From NCBI GenBank assembly GCA_021739765.1, contig JAIPBD010000004.1, positions 1 to 64,000 of the forward strand: 64,000 nt of DNA, read 5' to 3'. This document shows positions 26,797 to 35,902 of this stretch, piece by piece. This stretch comes from Melioribacteraceae bacterium. Its GTDB lineage: Bacteria > Bacteroidota > Ignavibacteria > Ignavibacteriales > Melioribacteraceae. The notes beneath the pieces were generated by a model. The model was not told where the DNA came from. It ran no database searches and saw nothing but the letters and a program-made list of their open reading frames with translations. Every line of letters begins with the position of its first letter. The stretch's first letter is position 1. The position numbers were made by a program, and so were the translations under genes.

Positions 26797-29700
26797 ATGA
26801 ACTCAAATAAATTGTTAAATACAAAACTGATTCTGACGTTATTCGTAATTCTGTTGAGTACAACCGGATTCTCTCAGACAATTGTTGATAATAATAAAGG
26901 AAACCATAACAACACAAAAAAAGGTTTTATGGATGGAAATTTGGTTGGCACGGTCTACTACAATTTTGGTGAAGTTGGTGATTACTTAAACGAAAAAAAC
27001 AGAAGCGGTGTTTGGCCTAAAGGAACTGTTCACACCTATCTTGATGGTGTGGCAATAATTGTTCAAGCTGAAGCTGAAGGAATAAATGGTAATAAAATTC
27101 ACCCGCTCGAAACAAACTATTATGAGTTCACCCGTTACAATCCCTCGACCGGAATTACTTACGGATGGTGGCCGCTACCAAATTATGCTAATCCTTTTGG
27201 TTCCAGTCCGGCAAGAAGTGATGATGATTTTACAAATCAAAAAACATGGCCTGAGCACTGGCCGGATCGACCATCCGATTGGGACGGATATTGGAATGGA
27301 TATTTTGGTAAAGGTGTGAAGAATGCCGACCTGGAAACATATTTCGTGTTTGATGATAATGAAGATAGAGAATATTTGGATAAATATAGTTTTTATCCTG
27401 ACCAGGGCGATTTGACAAGAGGTGGTCTTGGTATGCAAGTAAAAACCAGAGGATTCCAATGGTCTAATATTTTGGCTACGGATGTTATTTTCTGGTACTA
27501 TGAGATTACTAACGTCGGGACATATGATTACGAAAAAACCTTATTTGCTCAATATGTGGATTGGGGTATCGGCGGTGCGAATGATAATAACGGTGATTAT
27601 AGTGAACTGCTCGACATTTCTTATGCATGGTCTGTTCAGCCGTATGGAAGTCCCGGAAACTGGGGACCTGTTGGTCTTGCGGGTTATGCCTTTCTCGAAA
27701 GTCCCGGAATACCTGATGATAGAAGAGATAATGATAAGGACGGACTGACGGATGAGAAACGGGATAATACTCCGCTTAATTTTATTGATGATCCTGATCA
27801 AGATCCATTTTTACTTGATGCAAGTCGGGACACGACAAAATTTCAAACATTTTATGGTTACTCGTGGAAACCACATTGGGATGCGGACGAAAATGCAAAT
27901 TGGCGCACATACCTCGATGCGAACGGTAACGGCAAATGGGATTCAGCTGAACCGGTGAATGACGATGTTGGTAGTGATGGATTAGGGCCTTTCGATGATG
28001 ATTACCCGGGACCGGATTTTGATGGCACAGAGGTAAATGGGAAACCTGATCAAGGAGAACCAAATTTTGGCATACTTGATAAAGATGAATCGGATCAACT
28101 TGGGTTAACGGGATTTTCTATTTTTTCCGTTCATACATACGAGTTGAACAGAGATGAATCTAATTGGACCGTACTTTCCGGATTGCCCGAACCACATGGA
28201 CAAGAATTAACCGGTGTCAATCTCGCTAATTATTTCTCAAGCTATTTATTTAGCATGAATGGAAGAAATACTTATTCATTGGAGACAGGCAAAGCGGAAG
28301 AAACCGGGGAAACAGAAAGGTTTTCAATGGCACTTATTTTTGGTATATCCGAATCCGATTTGTTCCGCAGAAAGAAAACCGTTCAGCAAATCTATAATGC
28401 AAATTATCGATTTGCCAAACCACCTGAAAAACCAATTATCACAGCAATCCCGGGTGATGGAAAAGTCACTCTCTACTGGGATGACAGGGCCGAAAAGACA
28501 TTTGATGCATTCTATCAAAGAATAAATTTCGAAGGATATAGGATTTACCGTTCAACTGAATCTAATTTTTTGGAAAATAAAACTATCACAGATGCGTTTG
28601 GTAAATCCACATTCAGAGAACCGATTGCTCAATTTGATGTAGTTGACGGTGTCACCGGTCTTCACCCGATTGACGTAAACGGAGCACTTTTTTATCTGGG
28701 TGACGATTCCGGGTTAAAGCATTCATTTATCGATTCTACTGTTCAAAATGGTCAAACATATTATTACGCGGTTACCTCGTATGATAGAGGTTATAATACG
28801 ATTACCGTCGAAGGGAAAAAAGAGGGGATTCCTCCTTCCGAAACAACAACGATTTTGAAGGTTGATATAAATGGCAATGTAACTCCGGATATAAATACAG
28901 CGGTTGTTACGCCGAGAGCGCCGGCTGCCGGTTATATTCCTCCTGAAATATATGGGTTTGAAGCTACCGGTCCGGGCACGGGTACAATTTCGATCTCAAT
29001 ACTCAATCCTGATTCGGTTAAAAGTGAAAATACCTACAGAATTGAATTTTATGAAGATTCAAGATACAGTAACGCGTCACATCCATATTATCGAATGGTT
29101 AATGTTAGTTCTCAGGATACTTTACTTACCGGTCGTCGTATTGAAAGCGTAGAAACACAAACGCCTGTTATTCACGGCATGACTGTAGACATAAAAAGTG
29201 ATACCGCGGTTTCAATCGATTTTAATAAATCATCATGGAAAATTGGGAATAGTAACTACATAGTTCAGCCTGGTTTTGATTCGCGATTTCAAGCTGCCTA
29301 TAATGGAAAGAGAATTAATTATCCCGCCGATTTTGAAATTGAAATTGTGGACCCGGGAGAAGGGACAATATCATTTCCGGCGAGCGGATTTAGTAAACCG
29401 ATTCAATCCAATATTATCGTAAGAAATTTAACCGAGGGGATTGACGATTTTCAATTCATATTTCGTGATGAGAATAAAGATCAACTTTTTAATGACGGCG
29501 ATGCGCTGTTTTTTGTAGTTGGCGATTCACTCGGTAAGAAAGCTAATTCATTTGCCGATGTGAGAATAAGTTGGTCATTGTCCTTGTTTAAGGATACAAC
29601 GATTTCCGAAGATGAACGGCGACCTCCACAGATTGGCGATATTTATAAAATTGTCACAAACAAAACTTTCAGAAACAAAGAATTCTTTGAATTCACTTCG

Positions 29701-30051
29701 AGTGGACAAAGTTTCAGTAAAACCAAAGCAATATCCGAAATCGATAAAATTGAAGTCGTGCCGAATCCTTATGCCGGTGCGGCATCTTGGGAACCATACT
29801 CAACATCAGTGGGCAGAGGCGATCGGCGAATATATTTTATGCATTTACCAAGCGAATGTACAATCCGGATTTACACCCTGAGCGGTAAACTTGTCGATAC
29901 AATCGAATATTCAAGCAGCGTTGCCGATGGACAGCAAAGTTGGAATTTGGTTTCAAGAGACGGAATGGACATCGCGTATGGAGTATATGTTTATCACGTT
30001 GAGGCGCCTGGAATCGGAGAGAAAATTGGGAAATTTGCCATTATAAAATAA
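26797..30051 (+). CDS. Large exported fibronectin-III/Ca-motif protein with T9SS-like tail (copy 2)
   Basis: 1084 residues, the paralogue of the protein at 3962-7216 with roughly three quarters identical residues by eye along the full length. Signal peptide ending at GFSQ, Asp-rich loops (DKDGLTDE, DANGNGKWDSAE), the fibronectin-III region, and the C-terminal VVPNPYAGAASWEPYST to GEKIGKFAIIK are all preserved. The DNA differs at many synonymous positions, so the duplication is not recent. It lies between two paralogous GH-like genes, with 12 and 21 bases on either side. Copy 1 sits beside the TonB receptor and copy 2 beside enzymes. This suggests a recurring structural or substrate-presenting role, which is inference. 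Confidence 0.85.
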   Translation: MNSNKLLNTKLILTLFVILLSTTGFSQTIVDNNKGNHNNTKKGFMDGNLVGTVYYNFGEVGDYLNEKNRSGVWPKGTVHTYLDGVAIIVQAEAEGINGNKIHPLETNYYEFTRYNPSTGITYGWWPLPNYANPFGSSPARSDDDFTNQKTWPEHWPDRPSDWDGYWNGYFGKGVKNADLETYFVFDDNEDREYLDKYSFYPDQGDLTRGGLGMQVKTRGFQWSNILATDVIFWYYEITNVGTYDYEKTLFAQYVDWGIGGANDNNGDYSELLDISYAWSVQPYGSPGNWGPVGLAGYAFLESPGIPDDRRDNDKDGLTDEKRDNTPLNFIDDPDQDPFLLDASRDTTKFQTFYGYSWKPHWDADENANWRTYLDANGNGKWDSAEPVNDDVGSDGLGPFDDDYPGPDFDGTEVNGKPDQGEPNFGILDKDESDQLGLTGFSIFSVHTYELNRDESNWTVLSGLPEPHGQELTGVNLANYFSSYLFSMNGRNTYSLETGKAEETGETERFSMALIFGISESDLFRRKKTVQQIYNANYRFAKPPEKPIITAIPGDGKVTLYWDDRAEKTFDAFYQRINFEGYRIYRSTESNFLENKTITDAFGKSTFREPIAQFDVVDGVTGLHPIDVNGALFYLGDDSGLKHSFIDSTVQNGQTYYYAVTSYDRGYNTITVEGKKEGIPPSETTTILKVDINGNVTPDINTAVVTPRAPAAGYIPPEIYGFEATGPGTGTISISILNPDSVKSENTYRIEFYEDSRYSNASHPYYRMVNVSSQDTLLTGRRIESVETQTPVIHGMTVDIKSDTAVSIDFNKSSWKIGNSNYIVQPGFDSRFQAAYNGKRINYPADFEIEIVDPGEGTISFPASGFSKPIQSNIIVRNLTEGIDDFQFIFRDENKDQLFNDGDALFFVVGDSLGKKANSFADVRISWSLSLFKDTTISEDERRPPQIGDIYKIVTNKTFRNKEFFEFTSSGQSFSKTKAISEIDKIEVVPNPYAGAASWEPYSTSVGRGDRRIYFMHLPSECTIRIYTLSGKLVDTIEYSSSVADGQQSWNLVSRDGMDIAYGVYVYHVEAPGIGEKIGKFAIIK

Positions 30052-30072
30052 AAAGATTATAAAATCTGAATT

Positions 30073-32562
30073 ATGAAAAAACTATTATCAATATTATTAT
30101 TTTTTATCATGACCGTTTCCTCCGGGCAAATTCTAAATGATTCTGAAATTCTGGAATTGAGAGAAAAACTTTCAGTCAACTTTTTCGGCGATTCTCAAAT
30201 TGAAGTCGGAGGACCGTATGCCGGGTTAGAGTTTCATCATTCATCACCTCTTTTACAAAGAATAAGTCTTTACTATCCGGTAGCCAACAGTATTGATAAC
30301 AGCACGGATTATTGGTACAGAGATACAACCCACATTCTGAATATTAGACTAAAAGTAAATAATGGCGAATATGAAGAGTTGGGTAATGAGATATGGAAAT
30401 ATAATCTTACTCCATACCGTGTAAGTTTTTCTAAAGCAGACGAAGAAAAGAAAGTCGAGATTACTTATGAGTTTTGCAAAAATTCCCCGGCTTTCGTAAT
30501 AAAATATAAAATTGAAAACAAAACAGAAAATTCAGCAACATTTGAATTTGAAACTGATTTAACCACCGTATTAAAAACATGTCATACCTATAATACAATT
30601 ACTGCGGATTCTTTTTCCCTGTTTAATTCTAATACCGCGTATAAATATTCTTTCAGTAATATTGAAACAAAATTTGCTCAGTTATTTATTCTAAACACGG
30701 CTGAAAAACCAATCGACCCCATTGGAAATCTTCACTCAGCAAAATTTAATTATGAAAAATTATTAAAACCGGGTGAGAGTTTTATAGTCGAACAAATTAT
30801 TGGGTCTACAACTCGTGAAGAATTTGAATCAATCACAAATCATCTGATCAAAAATTATAAAGATGAAGTGAAGAATTACGAATCCCAGATATTAACCCAA
30901 AGCTTCAAAACAAGTTTATTTACAACCGGCAGCGAGAAATTAGATTTTACAACTCTTTGGGCGAAAGCTGTTATCTCGTCCAACCGCCATTATCTGGATA
31001 ATGAACTTGTCCCAATGCCATGTCCCGCCGAGTATAATTTTTATTTCACACATGATGTTCTTGTTACGGATTTGGCTGTTGTCTTTTATGATTTGGAAAG
31101 GGTAAAAAATAATTTGTTGTTTTTAGCGAAACATAAAAGTCCGGGTGATGTGCTTCCTCATGCTTATTATTGGAAAGACTCATCCTATGCCACGGAATTT
31201 TCGGAAAAGGATAGCTGGAATCATCTTTGGTTTTTAATACTTTGCGGAAAGTATCTGCGCCATTCCGGGGATCTGGAAACCCTCGAAAGCCTGTATCCGA
31301 TAATAAACCAAAGTATAAATATAACGTTGAATAAAAAGCAGCCGGATGACCTTATGTGGGCAGCCAGACCGGACGGATGGGATATTGGGACAAGCTACGG
31401 ACCGAGAACATTTATGACTGTTATGGCGATTAAGGCTTTTAAAGAATATGTATATATATCAACTACTCTTCAAAAAAATGTTGATAGGATGATTTATTTC
31501 GATAGTCTGTCAAACAGGATGAATGAGCAGCTTATCAATGTTTTGTGGAGCGATGAGTTGAATTATCTGATCAATTATTACGAAGATGGCAGTCAGGATC
31601 AGCATTATTATATTGGTTCGCTCTTAGCCTCACATTTCGGTTTTTTGAATTCAGAAAAAAATGAAAAGTTAATTAATTCCGCAACCCTCAATTTACTCGA
31701 TAAAAATCTTGGTATTTATAATGTATATCCCATGGATTTTCATCTGCTCAAAGATTTCTTAAAATTTCAGGGTAATGAGGTTGGACCTCCATTCTACTAT
31801 GCAAACGGAGGAGTGTGGCAGCATGGAAATGCGTGGTACACTCTTGGCTTAATTAGCACCGGACAAAATGACGCGGCATATTCTTTTATAAATAATATTA
31901 TGACTATGGATGGAATTATTAATAGTCCTAACGGTCAGCCTGCAATGTATGAATATAGAATAAGTGATAAATCAAATCTCGAAGTTTACGGCAAAATTGA
32001 CAAACCCCAATTTCTTTGGGCTGGCGGATGGTATCTTTATTCTCTTTATAATCTGTTCGGAGTGGTCGAAAACCAGTGGAATGTTTCATTTAAACCATTT
32101 CTGCCTGATGATTTAGGCAATATTAATTTCCAATTGACGATTAAAGGTGAGTTGGTCCCGGTTACTATTTCCGGAAATGGTGAAGATGTATCTTCCATAA
32201 ATTTTAACGGAAAGCAGCTTCCGACACTTGTTATTCCTGATGATTATCCCGAACCGGAAAAAATAGAAATCAAAATGGGTTCTCTCCAAACTCCGATGAT
32301 TAATAAAATAAACGGAAAACTTAGTCAGACTCAATATTCTCAAGAAAAGAAACAACTCAGTTTTAGGATTGAATCATTTCTCGGAAACGAACTCAATTGT
32401 GAAGTTGTAAGTCCGATTGAGATTTCCGAAATATTTATCGATGGCAAAAACAAAACGAGCTTTTCAACTAATCTAAGTGAAAACAAAACTCATCGAATTA
32501 AATTCTCAACAAAACAGAATTTGCAATTCACAGAAGTTATTTTGAATTTTAAGAATGAATAG
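30073..32562 (+). CDS. Exported GH94/GH65-like (alpha/alpha)6 protein, putative glycosidase (copy B)
   Basis: 829 residues, ATG 30073, signal peptide ending near VSSGQ. Same layout as the protein at 24244-26784: an N-terminal beta-sandwich with QIEVGGPYAGLEFHHSSP, a helical domain with AEYNFYFTHDVLVTDLAV (Asp328) and RPDGWDIG, then GGVWQHGNAWYTLGLI, GQPAMYE and a C-terminal beta domain. Acidic residues in these blocks are invariant between the copies, which supports enzymatic activity. Divergence outside the blocks suggests different substrates or subsites. No named family is recognised. The ABC ATPase follows 11 bases after the stop. Confidence 0.78.
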   Translation: MKKLLSILLFFIMTVSSGQILNDSEILELREKLSVNFFGDSQIEVGGPYAGLEFHHSSPLLQRISLYYPVANSIDNSTDYWYRDTTHILNIRLKVNNGEYEELGNEIWKYNLTPYRVSFSKADEEKKVEITYEFCKNSPAFVIKYKIENKTENSATFEFETDLTTVLKTCHTYNTITADSFSLFNSNTAYKYSFSNIETKFAQLFILNTAEKPIDPIGNLHSAKFNYEKLLKPGESFIVEQIIGSTTREEFESITNHLIKNYKDEVKNYESQILTQSFKTSLFTTGSEKLDFTTLWAKAVISSNRHYLDNELVPMPCPAEYNFYFTHDVLVTDLAVVFYDLERVKNNLLFLAKHKSPGDVLPHAYYWKDSSYATEFSEKDSWNHLWFLILCGKYLRHSGDLETLESLYPIINQSINITLNKKQPDDLMWAARPDGWDIGTSYGPRTFMTVMAIKAFKEYVYISTTLQKNVDRMIYFDSLSNRMNEQLINVLWSDELNYLINYYEDGSQDQHYYIGSLLASHFGFLNSEKNEKLINSATLNLLDKNLGIYNVYPMDFHLLKDFLKFQGNEVGPPFYYANGGVWQHGNAWYTLGLISTGQNDAAYSFINNIMTMDGIINSPNGQPAMYEYRISDKSNLEVYGKIDKPQFLWAGGWYLYSLYNLFGVVENQWNVSFKPFLPDDLGNINFQLTIKGELVPVTISGNGEDVSSINFNGKQLPTLVIPDDYPEPEKIEIKMGSLQTPMINKINGKLSQTQYSQEKKQLSFRIESFLGNELNCEVVSPIEISEIFIDGKNKTSFSTNLSENKTHRIKFSTKQNLQFTEVILNFKNE

Positions 32563-32573
32563 GCAGGTAAAAT

Positions 32574-33671
32574 ATGTCCAAAGTTGAATTAAGAAATATC
32601 GCGAAGATTTATGACGGAGCTACCAAGGTTGTTAAAGATGTAAACATTCATGTCGATGATCACGATTTTGTTGTGCTGGTAGGACCATCCGGGTGCGGAA
32701 AATCAACAACTTTGCGCATGATCGCCGGTTTAGAGGAAGTGACCGAAGGGGAAATTCTTATCGATGGGGTTGTTGTAAACGATCAGCCTCCAAAAGACCG
32801 GGATATTGCGATGGTCTTCCAGAATTATGCCTTGTATCCACATATGACTGTTTATGAAAATATGGCTTTTGGCTTAAAACTGAGGAAATATCCCAAAAAT
32901 GAAATAACCGAAAGAGTAAATGATGCTGCGAAAATACTGGGTCTGGAGAAATTTTTGAACAGAAAACCAAAAGAATTATCAGGCGGACAAAGACAAAGAG
33001 TAGCGGTAGGTCGCGCAATCGTCAGAAAACCAAAAGTATTTCTGTTTGATGAACCATTGAGCAATCTTGACGCAAAACTCAGAGTCCAAATGAGAACGGA
33101 AATATCCAAACTGCATAAAAAACTTAAAGCAACAATAATCTATGTAACCCATGACCAGACAGAAGCAATGACGATGGGGAACAAAATTGTAATTATGAAA
33201 GACGGGGAAGTCCAACAGATTGGAGCTCCGTTAAATTTGTACAACAATCCGGTAAATAAATTTGTCGCCGGTTTTATCGGAAGTCCTTCTATGAATTTTA
33301 TTGACGGGAATCTTATAAATAAAGACGGGCTATCATTCCAAGCAGAAGATAATTCTTCAATATCACTTTCCGGAAAAAGTTTCGATTTTTTAAGTAATCA
33401 TTTAAATGAAAAGATCGTTATGGGAATTCGACCCGAAGACTTCAAGGTTGACTCAAATCAATTTACTGGAAATGGAAGTTACATTAATGCAAAAATTGAG
33501 GTGGTTGAACCACTCGGCAACGAGACTTTTTTATATTTCTCGATTAAAGATACTCAGCTAATCGCGAGGGTGGATTCAGCTACTAAAATTGAAGTTGATG
33601 AAATGCTCAAACTTCATCTCGACTTAGAAAAAATATTCTTTTTTGATGAGAATGAAATTCGATTGAACTGA
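32574..33671 (+). CDS. ABC sugar importer ATPase, MsmX/UgpC/MalK type
   Basis: 365 residues. Walker A GPSGCGKST (residues 37-45), Q-loop QNYALYPHMT, signature LSGGQRQRVAVGRA, Walker B VFLFDEPLSNLD, switch His in VTHDQ, and a C-terminal TOBE/OB regulatory domain (about 240-365, with MGIRPEDF). This is the standard CUT1 ATPase layout. It should energise the permeases encoded at 11148-12835 and may serve other importers too, as MsmX-type ATPases do. Its placement about 20 kb away, yet in the same run of plus-strand sugar genes, supports one extended operon or regulon. Confidence 0.95.
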   Translation: MSKVELRNIAKIYDGATKVVKDVNIHVDDHDFVVLVGPSGCGKSTTLRMIAGLEEVTEGEILIDGVVVNDQPPKDRDIAMVFQNYALYPHMTVYENMAFGLKLRKYPKNEITERVNDAAKILGLEKFLNRKPKELSGGQRQRVAVGRAIVRKPKVFLFDEPLSNLDAKLRVQMRTEISKLHKKLKATIIYVTHDQTEAMTMGNKIVIMKDGEVQQIGAPLNLYNNPVNKFVAGFIGSPSMNFIDGNLINKDGLSFQAEDNSSISLSGKSFDFLSNHLNEKIVMGIRPEDFKVDSNQFTGNGSYINAKIEVVEPLGNETFLYFSIKDTQLIARVDSATKIEVDEMLKLHLDLEKIFFFDENEIRLN

Positions 33672-33844
33672 GCTATGATTTTTTTCGTTTGATTTAAACT
33701 TTAATATAGAATCAGTAAAATTATGGACGAAATATTGATAATTTTCCCGGAATTCTATTGGTGAAAAAAACTCAACAATAATTATATTGCACACGCTATT
33801 ATCAATTTTAACTTAATTGTTCTGACAAATTTGCGGAGGTGTGG

Positions 33845-35311
33845 TTGAGTTCTTCGAAAGGTACAACAATATCATCAAAAGATAGGATCTCCAACGGGCA
33901 AAAATTTGCTTACGGTCTGGGCTCGATTGTTAATAATTTGCTGGGAAGTGCTATTGGTTTCATGTCAATTGTGCTAAATGTCGGATTAGGAATCAATCCG
34001 GCGTTAGTCGGAACCTTGCAAGCCATACCGCGTTTTACCGACGCGCTCACCGACCCTATCATGGGATTTATTTCAGATAAAACAAGATCTCGGTTTGGCC
34101 GTCGTCGCCCGTATATTTTTATCGGAGCAATTGGCGTAGGATTAGTTTTCGCGTTGATGTGGCAATTGCCAGCCGGCAATTCCGAAATGTTTTATTTCTG
34201 GTTTTTCTTAATCGGTTCGATAATCTTTTATCTTTTTTATACAATTTTTGCTACTCCCTGGGTGGCTCTGGGTTATGAATTAACAAACGATTATCATGAA
34301 CGAACTCGTTTGATGGCGGTTATGAATTTTATGGGGCAATTTGCCTGGATCACACTCCCATGGTTTTATGCCTTCATGGAAAATGATACGTTTTTCGATA
34401 ACTCAGTCGAAGGCGCGCGCGGACTTGCCATTATGATAGGGATTTTTGCGGCGGTTGTCGGAATAATGCCGGCAATTTTTTGTAAAGAAAAATTCGTTCC
34501 TTCTGCCGATGAAAAACACGAAAAAGTAAGTTTGTGGGTTGGACTCAAAGAGAATATTGTTGAATTCTTTAAAGGACTTGTAATAACATTAAAAAGAAAA
34601 GACTTTTTGAAATTGTGCATCGGCACATTTTTTCTTTTTAACTCAATCATGCTGGTCGGTGCGTTTAGTTCATACATCACGATATTCTATGTCTCTGGTG
34701 GAGATCAGGATATGGGTGCGAGATATATGGGATTGTTTGGGACGATCAATACCGCTTCCACACTTGCTGCGATTGCCGCTGTTGCGTGGATTTCTGAGCG
34801 TCTCGGCAAACGTAGAACTTTTATGCTGGCAACATTCGCGACATTGCTCGGAAGTTTGTTGAAATGGGTCTGTTATGATCCAATGGTGCCCTGGAAAGTA
34901 CTTTTACCGGCACCATTGATCGCAATAGGAATGGGAGGATTATTTACTCTTATGGGTTCTATGATTGCGGATGTTTGTGATTTGGATGAACTTGAAACCG
35001 GAGAACGGCGGGAGGGAATGTTTGGTTCAATTTATTGGTGGATGGTTAAATTAGGTATGGCGCTTGCGTTTGCATTGTCCGGTTACTTGCTCAACGCAAC
35101 CGGATTTGATGTCGAATTAGGCGGAGCTCAAACTTCAGCAACATTCGATATGATGATATTTTTTGACGTTGCGATTCCCGTTGTAGCTGCTGCGATCTCA
35201 ATTCTCGCTGTTTATTTCTTCAAGATTACTGAGGAAAGATCAAGGGAGATTCGTAAAGAATTAGAATTGCGACACGAAGCCAAAAAATTAAAATCAAATC
35301 CGGCTACTTAA
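33845..35311 (+). CDS. GPH-family MFS sugar:cation symporter
   Basis: 488 residues from TTG 33845, six bases after GCGGAGG; GTG 33839 overlaps that ribosome site and is rejected. It has twelve membrane segments and the GPH signatures: QKFAYGLGSI at the start, RFTDALTDPIMGFISDKTRSR (split over nt 34035-34095) and GRRRPYIF. Family members carry melibiose, lactose, xylosides or glucuronides with Na+ or H+. It follows the ABC ATPase after a 170-base gap and may have its own promoter. Import or export of a mono- or disaccharide from the same pathway is plausible. Confidence 0.93.
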   Translation: MSSSKGTTISSKDRISNGQKFAYGLGSIVNNLLGSAIGFMSIVLNVGLGINPALVGTLQAIPRFTDALTDPIMGFISDKTRSRFGRRRPYIFIGAIGVGLVFALMWQLPAGNSEMFYFWFFLIGSIIFYLFYTIFATPWVALGYELTNDYHERTRLMAVMNFMGQFAWITLPWFYAFMENDTFFDNSVEGARGLAIMIGIFAAVVGIMPAIFCKEKFVPSADEKHEKVSLWVGLKENIVEFFKGLVITLKRKDFLKLCIGTFFLFNSIMLVGAFSSYITIFYVSGGDQDMGARYMGLFGTINTASTLAAIAAVAWISERLGKRRTFMLATFATLLGSLLKWVCYDPMVPWKVLLPAPLIAIGMGGLFTLMGSMIADVCDLDELETGERREGMFGSIYWWMVKLGMALAFALSGYLLNATGFDVELGGAQTSATFDMMIFFDVAIPVVAAAISILAVYFFKITEERSREIRKELELRHEAKKLKSNPAT

Positions 35312-35315
35312 GACA

Positions 35316-35352
35316 GATTATGGTGAAAAGAGCAAATTAATCCATAATATTT
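35316..35352 (+). terminator. Possible weak hairpin terminator after the MFS gene
   Basis: ATTATGG (35317-35323) can pair with CCATAAT (35342-35348) through an 18-nt loop, followed by ATTTTG. The stem is AT-rich and the T-run short, so termination is uncertain. Confidence 0.35.
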
Positions 35353-35453
35353 TGACTCGATTTTCGGTTTAACAGTTAGAATTTGATTGCATAATCTTGA
35401 ATATTAGCTTAATTTTGTTATTCTTTTTGAAATGTTGTAGACTTTCAATTGAT

Positions 35454-35542
35454 GCCGGGGTGGCGGAATTGGTAGACGCACAGGACTTAAAATCCTGTGG
35501 GAGGTTTCTCCCGTGCCGGTTCGAGCCCGGCCCTCGGTACCA
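35454..35542 (+). tRNA. tRNA-Leu (anticodon UAA)
   Basis: A full cloverleaf with a long variable arm, as expected for tRNA-Leu. The acceptor GCCGGGG pairs with CCTCGGT (two G-U pairs). The D arm contains GGTAGACGC. The anticodon stem CAGGA/TCCTG encloses CTTAAAA with anticodon TAA. The T arm GCCGG-TTCGAGC-CCGGC is intact. CCA is encoded. Confidence 0.96.
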
Positions 35543-35717
35543 CAACAAGTAGAAAGTGTAAAGATAAAGGGTGAAAGCAGAACTGAAGTATTCATTTATT
35601 ACTTTGATTTGAGAATCTATATCGGTTAAATATTGTTTTAGATACTTGAATTACAAGATTAATTTAGAATAGAAATTCTTCCTTTTAGCTTTGATCTTTT
35701 TCCTTTTATCTTGAAAA

Positions 35718-35791
35718 GGGTTCTTAGCTCAGTTGGTTAGAGCGTCTGCTTGACGTGCAGAAGGTCAGAGGTTCGAATCCTCTAGAACCCA
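35718..35791 (+). tRNA. tRNA-Val (anticodon GAC)
   Basis: Acceptor GGGTTCT pairs perfectly with AGAACCC. The D arm is AGCTCAGTTGGTTAGAGC. The anticodon stem TCTGC/GCAGA encloses TTGACGT with anticodon GAC. The T arm is AGAGG-TTCGAAT-CCTCT. The discriminator A is followed by CTA, so CCA is not encoded, unlike the tRNA-Leu just upstream. Confidence 0.96.
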
Positions 35792-35805
35792 CTAGTCAAG
35801 TAGAG

Positions 35806-35842
35806 AGATAAAGTGGGAAAACGCAGATTTTACACTTTATCT
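35806..35842 (+). other. Perfect 10-bp stem hairpin after tRNA-Val
   Basis: AGATAAAGTG (35806-35815) and CACTTTATCT (35833-35842) are exact inverted repeats with a 17-nt loop. TATTATAG follows, not a T-run. The 5' arm belongs to a sequence that also follows tRNA-Leu (near 35547-35583) in slightly different form. It may be a processing or termination element of the tRNA transcript. Confidence 0.55.
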
Positions 35843-35902
35843 TATTATAGAAGTGATTTATAAAAGGAGGGCGCTCCTAAATTAATTACGCAAATACATA
35901 TT

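Noticed and set aside
3962-30051. Paralogous pairs as an assembly duplication
   Set aside because: The copies differ at many synonymous and amino-acid positions along their whole length, so they are real, old duplicates.
33839-33844. GTG 33839 as start of the MFS transporter
   Set aside because: It overlaps the GCGGAGG ribosome site; TTG 33845 is correctly spaced.
35865-35878. AGGAG-GGCG-CTCCT hairpin before thrS as a T-box or riboswitch
   Set aside because: Only a 5-bp stem, with no T-box core or specifier structure visible; it is noted only as a small hairpin near the start.
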